Origin: JAWKOK01 sp963848115
GTDB taxonomy: Bacteria; Chloroflexota; Anaerolineae; Caldilineales; Caldilineaceae
Assembly: GCA_963848115.1 (NCBI GenBank)
Contig: CAWKCP010000024.1
Span: 310,001 to 374,000, forward strand
Length of the DNA stretch: 64,000 nucleotides
Direction: 5' to 3'
The notes beneath the pieces were generated by a model. The model saw nothing but the letters and a program-made list of their open reading frames with translations. It was not told the origin of the DNA and searched no databases. The translations under genes and the position numbers were made by a program. This document shows positions 60,933 through 64,000 of this stretch, in pieces. The stretch's first letter is position 1. Each line of letters opens with the position of its first letter.

Positions 60933-62492
60933 TCAACAAACCGACGCCGTCATCACGCCGGCCATCATCAGACCGAGCTCTTCGGCAGATGTGTCGTCGC
61001 GGTTGACGATGCCCATGACGCGGCCTTCGTAGAGCACGGCGATGCGGTCGGAGAGGGCGAGCACTTCGTCCAGATCTTCAGAGATCAGGATCGTGGCGGT
61101 GCCGCTGGCGCGCTGGGCCAACAGGCGCTCGTGGATGTACTCGGTGGCGCCGATGTCGACGCCGCGCGTCGGCTGTGCGGCCACCAAGACGTCGGGGTCA
61201 CGGGCAAGCTCGCGGGCCATGACGACCTTCTGGATGTTGCCGCCCGATAGGCTCTTGATCGGCGTCTCAATGCTCGGCGTCTTGACGCGGAAGTCGGAGA
61301 CTAAATCGCGGCTCACCTGGGCGATAGCCTTGAAATTGAGGAAAGTGCGTTTGCTGAAGGGCGGGCGTGTGTGGTCCTGGAGAATGAGATTCTCTGCCAC
61401 GCTGAATTCCTGCACAATGCCGTCGTGCATGCGCTCTTCAGGAATGTAGCCCAGGCCCGATTCGGTGCGCTTGCCCGGAGACCAACTGGAAATGTCCACG
61501 TCACCCTTTAGGACGCGTCCGCTGGTGGTCTCACGCAGACCGGCAATGACCTCAGCCAGTTCCTTCTGTCCGTTGCCGCTGACGCCGGCGATGCCCAGGA
61601 TCTCGCCCTTGTGCACGTCAAATGAGACGTTGTCCAGCGCCTCGGTACCGGCCACGCCTAGTGCGCTCACGCCGTCGACACGCAGGTAGACCTCGCCCTG
61701 TTCGATGGCCGTCCATTCCCGTTCGAGCAGCACATCCCGGCCCACCATCATGCGCGCCAGTTCGCCGCGGGTGATGCCGTCATTGGGCACGGTGCCGACC
61801 AATGCCCCCTCGCGAAGGACCGTGATGCGGTCGCTGAGGGCGATGACCTCGTGCAACTTGTGGCTGATAAAGATCAGGCTGTGACCATCCTCGGCCATCT
61901 GGTGGAGGGTCTCAAATAGTTCGTCGACCTCCTGAGGCGTCAGCACTGCGGTCGGCTCGTCCAAAATGAGCAGGGCCGCGCCGCGGTAGAGCGCCTTGAT
62001 GATCTCGACGCGCTGGCGTTCACCGACAGCCAGTGTCCAGACCATCGCTCTCGGATCGACGTTCAATCCGTAGGTCTCGGACAGCTCCAATATGCGCTTC
62101 TCAACCACATCCAGATCGAGCATGGGGCCGCGGCTGGACGAAAGGCCCAGCGCCACGTTCTCGGTGACGGTCAACGTGTCGACGAGCATGAAGTGCTGAT
62201 GGATCATGCCGATACCCAGGTCGATGGCATCGGTGGGCGAACTGATGCCGGCTACGTTTCCGTTGAGCACGATCTCGCCCTCGTCCTGCCGGTAGAGGCC
62301 GTACAGGATCTTCATGAGCGTCGATTTGCCCGCGCCATTTTCGCCCAGTAACGCATGCACCTCGCCCGCCCGCACGTCAAAGTTCACAGAATCACAGGCG
62401 AGCACGCCGGGAAAACGCTTGACAATGTCACGCATCTCCATGTGCTCGATACGTGGCCGGCCGGTGGGTAGAAGGTTGTTGTTTTCGCTCAT
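60933..62492 (-). CDS. ABC transporter ATP-binding protein, BMP/nucleoside (NupO/RbsA-like) type
   Basis: 519 aa, two ABC domains fused. First domain: Walker A LLGENGAGKSTLMKILYG, Q-loop MIHQHFMLVDTLTV, LAVGERQRVEIIKAL, Walker B LLILDEPTAVLTPQEVDEL. Second domain: degenerate Walker A IAGVSGNGQKELAEVIAG, signature LSGGNIQKVVMARELA, and AAQPTRGVDIGATEYIHERL. This matches ATPases of BMP-type nucleoside/purine importers. It is transcribed with the substrate-binding lipoprotein upstream and the permease beyond it. The N-terminus GRPRIEHMEMRDIVKRFPGV fits the start used. Confidence 0.93.
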   Translation of the reverse strand: MSENNNLLPTGRPRIEHMEMRDIVKRFPGVLACDSVNFDVRAGEVHALLGENGAGKSTLMKILYGLYRQDEGEIVLNGNVAGISSPTDAIDLGIGMIHQHFMLVDTLTVTENVALGLSSSRGPMLDLDVVEKRILELSETYGLNVDPRAMVWTLAVGERQRVEIIKALYRGAALLILDEPTAVLTPQEVDELFETLHQMAEDGHSLIFISHKLHEVIALSDRITVLREGALVGTVPNDGITRGELARMMVGRDVLLEREWTAIEQGEVYLRVDGVSALGVAGTEALDNVSFDVHKGEILGIAGVSGNGQKELAEVIAGLRETTSGRVLKGDVDISSWSPGKRTESGLGYIPEERMHDGIVQEFSVAENLILQDHTRPPFSKRTFLNFKAIAQVSRDLVSDFRVKTPSIETPIKSLSGGNIQKVVMARELARDPDVLVAAQPTRGVDIGATEYIHERLLAQRASGTATILISEDLDEVLALSDRIAVLYEGRVMGIVNRDDTSAEELGLMMAGVMTASVC

Positions 62493-62507
62493 AGTGGCTT
62501 GTGAATG

Positions 62508-62625
62508 GTGACTAGGGATCGGAGACTAGGGATCAGGGATTGGGGACTAGGAAGGCGTTCGGCGTATACCGAGACATCCGCAACTGCCCAATCCCCAATC
62601 CCTAATCCCCGATCGCCAATCCCAC
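62508..62625 (-). repeat. G-rich heptad palindrome (copy 5)
   Basis: Between the substrate-binding protein and ATPase genes. + strand left arm: ACTAGGG, ATCGGAG, ACTAGGG, ATCAGGG, ATTGGGG, ACTAGGA. Right arm: CCCAATCCCCAATCCCTAAT, CCCCGATCGCCAATCCC. Confidence 0.8.
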
Positions 62626-62629
62626 TTCC

Positions 62630-63670
62630 CTATTCCATCGTGACGATCGAGCCGTCAATGATCCCCTGAATGGCTTCATCGGCGGCGGCCTTGACCTCGT
62701 CGGAGGCCGGGTAGCCGTCGTTGAAGACGATCTTGAGACCTTCGTTTTCGAGCGTGATGATGTAGGCGGTGCCGCCCAGTTCGCCGCTGTTGATCTTGGC
62801 GATCATGTCGTTGAGCGTGCCGGTCCAGTCGTAGACCTGGTTGGCGACGACCAACTCAGGGGCTAGCGATGACTGATCGCTTTGGGTGCCGAGCCAGGGC
62901 ACGCCCGCGTCCTTGGCCACGCCGATGGCCCCCACGACCTGCTGCGCCGAACCGGTCAGAATGTCTGCGCCGGCGCTGATGTGGGTGTTGGCTGCCTCGG
63001 CGGCCAACGCGGTGTCGCCAAAGTTGCCGGTATAGCTGATATTCACTTCAAGGTCCGGGTTGGTGGCGGTCACGCCGTTGACGAAGCCGTCGATGTAGAG
63101 TTTGGCATCGCCTGCCTCGACCGGGCCGACCACGCCGATCACGCCGGACTCGTTGATCATGGCCGCAATCACGCCATTGACATAGCCGCCCTCTTGGGCA
63201 TTGGCCTCGTAGGCGAAGACATTCTCGTAGCCGTCCTCAGCGCCGGTGTCGATGGCCGTGCCCCAGGCGAAGCTGGTCTCGGGGAAGTCGGTGGCGACTT
63301 CGAACATGGAGTTGCCGTACTGAGTGCCGTGAGCAATGACCAGGTCGTAGCCGTCGGCGGCATAGTCGCGGATGGCCGCGGCCGCGTCAGCCACGTTGAA
63401 CATGCTCTCAGAGTAGGCGATCTCCATGGCATCCTCGCCGCCCATCTCCGTCTGGATGGCAACCAATCCGTCGTACATGGACTGGCTCCAAGCCAGGTCG
63501 GTGATCGTGCTGGGCATGACGATGGCCACGCGGAACTGCTCCATGGCTGCATCGCCGCCGTCACTACCAGCATCGCCACTGTCGGCAGCCGGGGCAGCAG
63601 GCGCCGCACAGGCGCCAATCACCAAGATCAACAGACTTAGAAGTGCCAGTATCATCATTCGTTTACGCAT
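62630..63670 (-). CDS. BMP family ABC transporter substrate-binding lipoprotein
   Basis: 346 aa. Lipoprotein signal MRKRMMILALLSLLILVIGAC with lipobox Cys at residue 21, then an Ala/Gly/Asp-rich linker. The BMP (PnrA/Med-like) domain follows: FRVAIVMPSTITDLAWSQSMYDGL, DYAADGYDLVIAHGTQYGN, NVFAYEANAQEGGYVNGVIAAMI, GDAKLYIDGFVNGV, ISAGADILTGSAQQVVGAIGVAKDAG. It captures a purine nucleoside or similar ligand outside the membrane; the exact ligand is unknown. Expressed with the ATPase downstream and permease upstream. Confidence 0.93.
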   Translation of the reverse strand: MRKRMMILALLSLLILVIGACAAPAAPAADSGDAGSDGGDAAMEQFRVAIVMPSTITDLAWSQSMYDGLVAIQTEMGGEDAMEIAYSESMFNVADAAAAIRDYAADGYDLVIAHGTQYGNSMFEVATDFPETSFAWGTAIDTGAEDGYENVFAYEANAQEGGYVNGVIAAMINESGVIGVVGPVEAGDAKLYIDGFVNGVTATNPDLEVNISYTGNFGDTALAAEAANTHISAGADILTGSAQQVVGAIGVAKDAGVPWLGTQSDQSSLAPELVVANQVYDWTGTLNDMIAKINSGELGGTAYIITLENEGLKIVFNDGYPASDEVKAAADEAIQGIIDGSIVTME

Positions 63671-63750
63671 TCGTACTCTCCTTTTGAATCAGAATTGAAT
63701 CGTGTGACATCTGAAAATCAACATCATCTCAAACAAAGTGAGGGAGGGGC

Positions 63751-63843
63751 TAATGGTCAATAGTCAATTATCAATGCTCAATAGTCAATGTGTACCGGTC
63801 ACTCATTGACTATTCACAATTGACAATTCATCATTAACTATTG
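63751..63843. repeat. AATTG-type heptad palindrome (copy 4)
   Basis: Left arm reads in clean heptads (AATGGTC, AATAGTC, AATTATC, AATGCTC, AATAGTC, AATG). The right arm (CATTGACTATTCACAATTGA, CAATTCATCATTAACTATTG) is its reverse complement. Lies between the permease and substrate-binding protein genes. Confidence 0.8.
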
Positions 63844-63855
63844 TTTCTCCCCTTG

Positions 63856-64000
63856 TCACTCCCCCCGTTCATACGGCTTCGTCAACGCCGCCGGCTGCCG
63901 GACCTGCCGCACGGCCAGCGCCAGCGCCACGATGGTCAACACATAGGGCAACATGACGGCCAGATCGGAGGCAATGGGCAAACCCAGCACCTGGATCCAG
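63856..64000 (-). CDS. ABC transporter permease, C-terminal end only
   Basis: The last 47 codons of a gene that continues beyond the window: LGLPIASDLAVMLPYVLTIVALALAV and the stop after YERGE. The membrane helix and short basic tail match the C-terminus of permeases of BMP-type nucleoside importers. The next genes downstream are the substrate-binding protein and ATPase of such a system, which supports this. Confidence 0.75.
   Translation of the reverse strand, partial: WIQVLGLPIASDLAVMLPYVLTIVALALAVRQVRQPAALTKPYERGE

Overview
The window reads as a contiguous piece of a bacterial chromosome of about 58-60 % GC, most likely from the phylum Chloroflexota (Caldilineae/Anaerolineae-like). This is inferred from the gene content: META/DUF4377 and PA14/SH3b exported proteins with Thr-Pro linkers, PdxS-PdxT, a SufR-SufC-SufB-SufD-SufS operon, an F420-type LLM oxidoreductase, polyphosphate glucokinase and PPK2, a BMP-family nucleoside ABC transporter, and several GT-C membrane proteins. 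No rRNA, tRNA, CRISPR array, phage or plasmid genes were found. Both ends cut through genes: a META protein at the left and an ABC permease at the right.

Layout. 1-4.2 kb: two exported multidomain proteins. 4.3-6.2 kb: pdxS and pdxT (vitamin B6), ending in a perfect 28-bp hairpin. 6.2-10.5 kb: DUF4013 membrane protein, queG and an MFS carrier. 10.7-18.6 kb: the Fe-S operon sufR-sufC-sufB-sufD-rhodanese-sufS-Rieske-sufT behind a consensus sigma-70 promoter. 18.7-24.7 kb (minus): GT-C glycosyltransferase, a three-repeat exported protein, a small membrane protein and birA. 24.8-30.4 kb: HD protein (+), then a minus-strand set of CDP-alcohol transferase, flippase-like protein, two unknowns and an FkbM methyltransferase. 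30.7-33.3 kb: frameshifted MFS gene, Nudix hydrolase, stand-alone E2-type acyltransferase core. 33.4-38.3 kb: SH3b lipoprotein, methyltransferase, large GT-C-like membrane protein, nitroreductase. 38.5-43.5 kb (minus): a compact six-gene cluster of membrane proteins, a zinc-ribbon protein and a degenerate MutL-like protein, which I could not assign to a known system. 43.7-46.6 kb (minus): argG-argJ behind a long structured leader with an intrinsic terminator. 46.6-59 kb: mixed metabolic genes (DHA2 efflux, hydrolase, LLM-SCP2 fusion, DsbA-like protein, PPK2, class III aminotransferase with a frameshifted iclR, ppgK, 2-hydroxyacid dehydrogenase, dinB). 59-60 kb: a broken RAYT transposase flanked by REP-like palindromes. 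60-64 kb (minus): an unknown protein and a BMP-type nucleoside ABC transporter.

The most unusual signals are non-coding. Many intergenic gaps, including gaps inside the suf and arg operons, hold palindromes whose arms are built from imperfect 7-nt units. At least three unrelated sequences (G-rich GGGGATT-like, AATTGTC-like, TACTGCG/AAAGATC-like) share this architecture, alongside CACAGAT-type repeats. The argG leader combines a promoter, an Arg-codon-containing mini-ORF, mutually exclusive pairings and a terminator, and is a good candidate attenuator. Three genes carry single disabling changes: MFS near 31.62 kb, IclR near 54.68 kb, RAYT at 59.37 kb.
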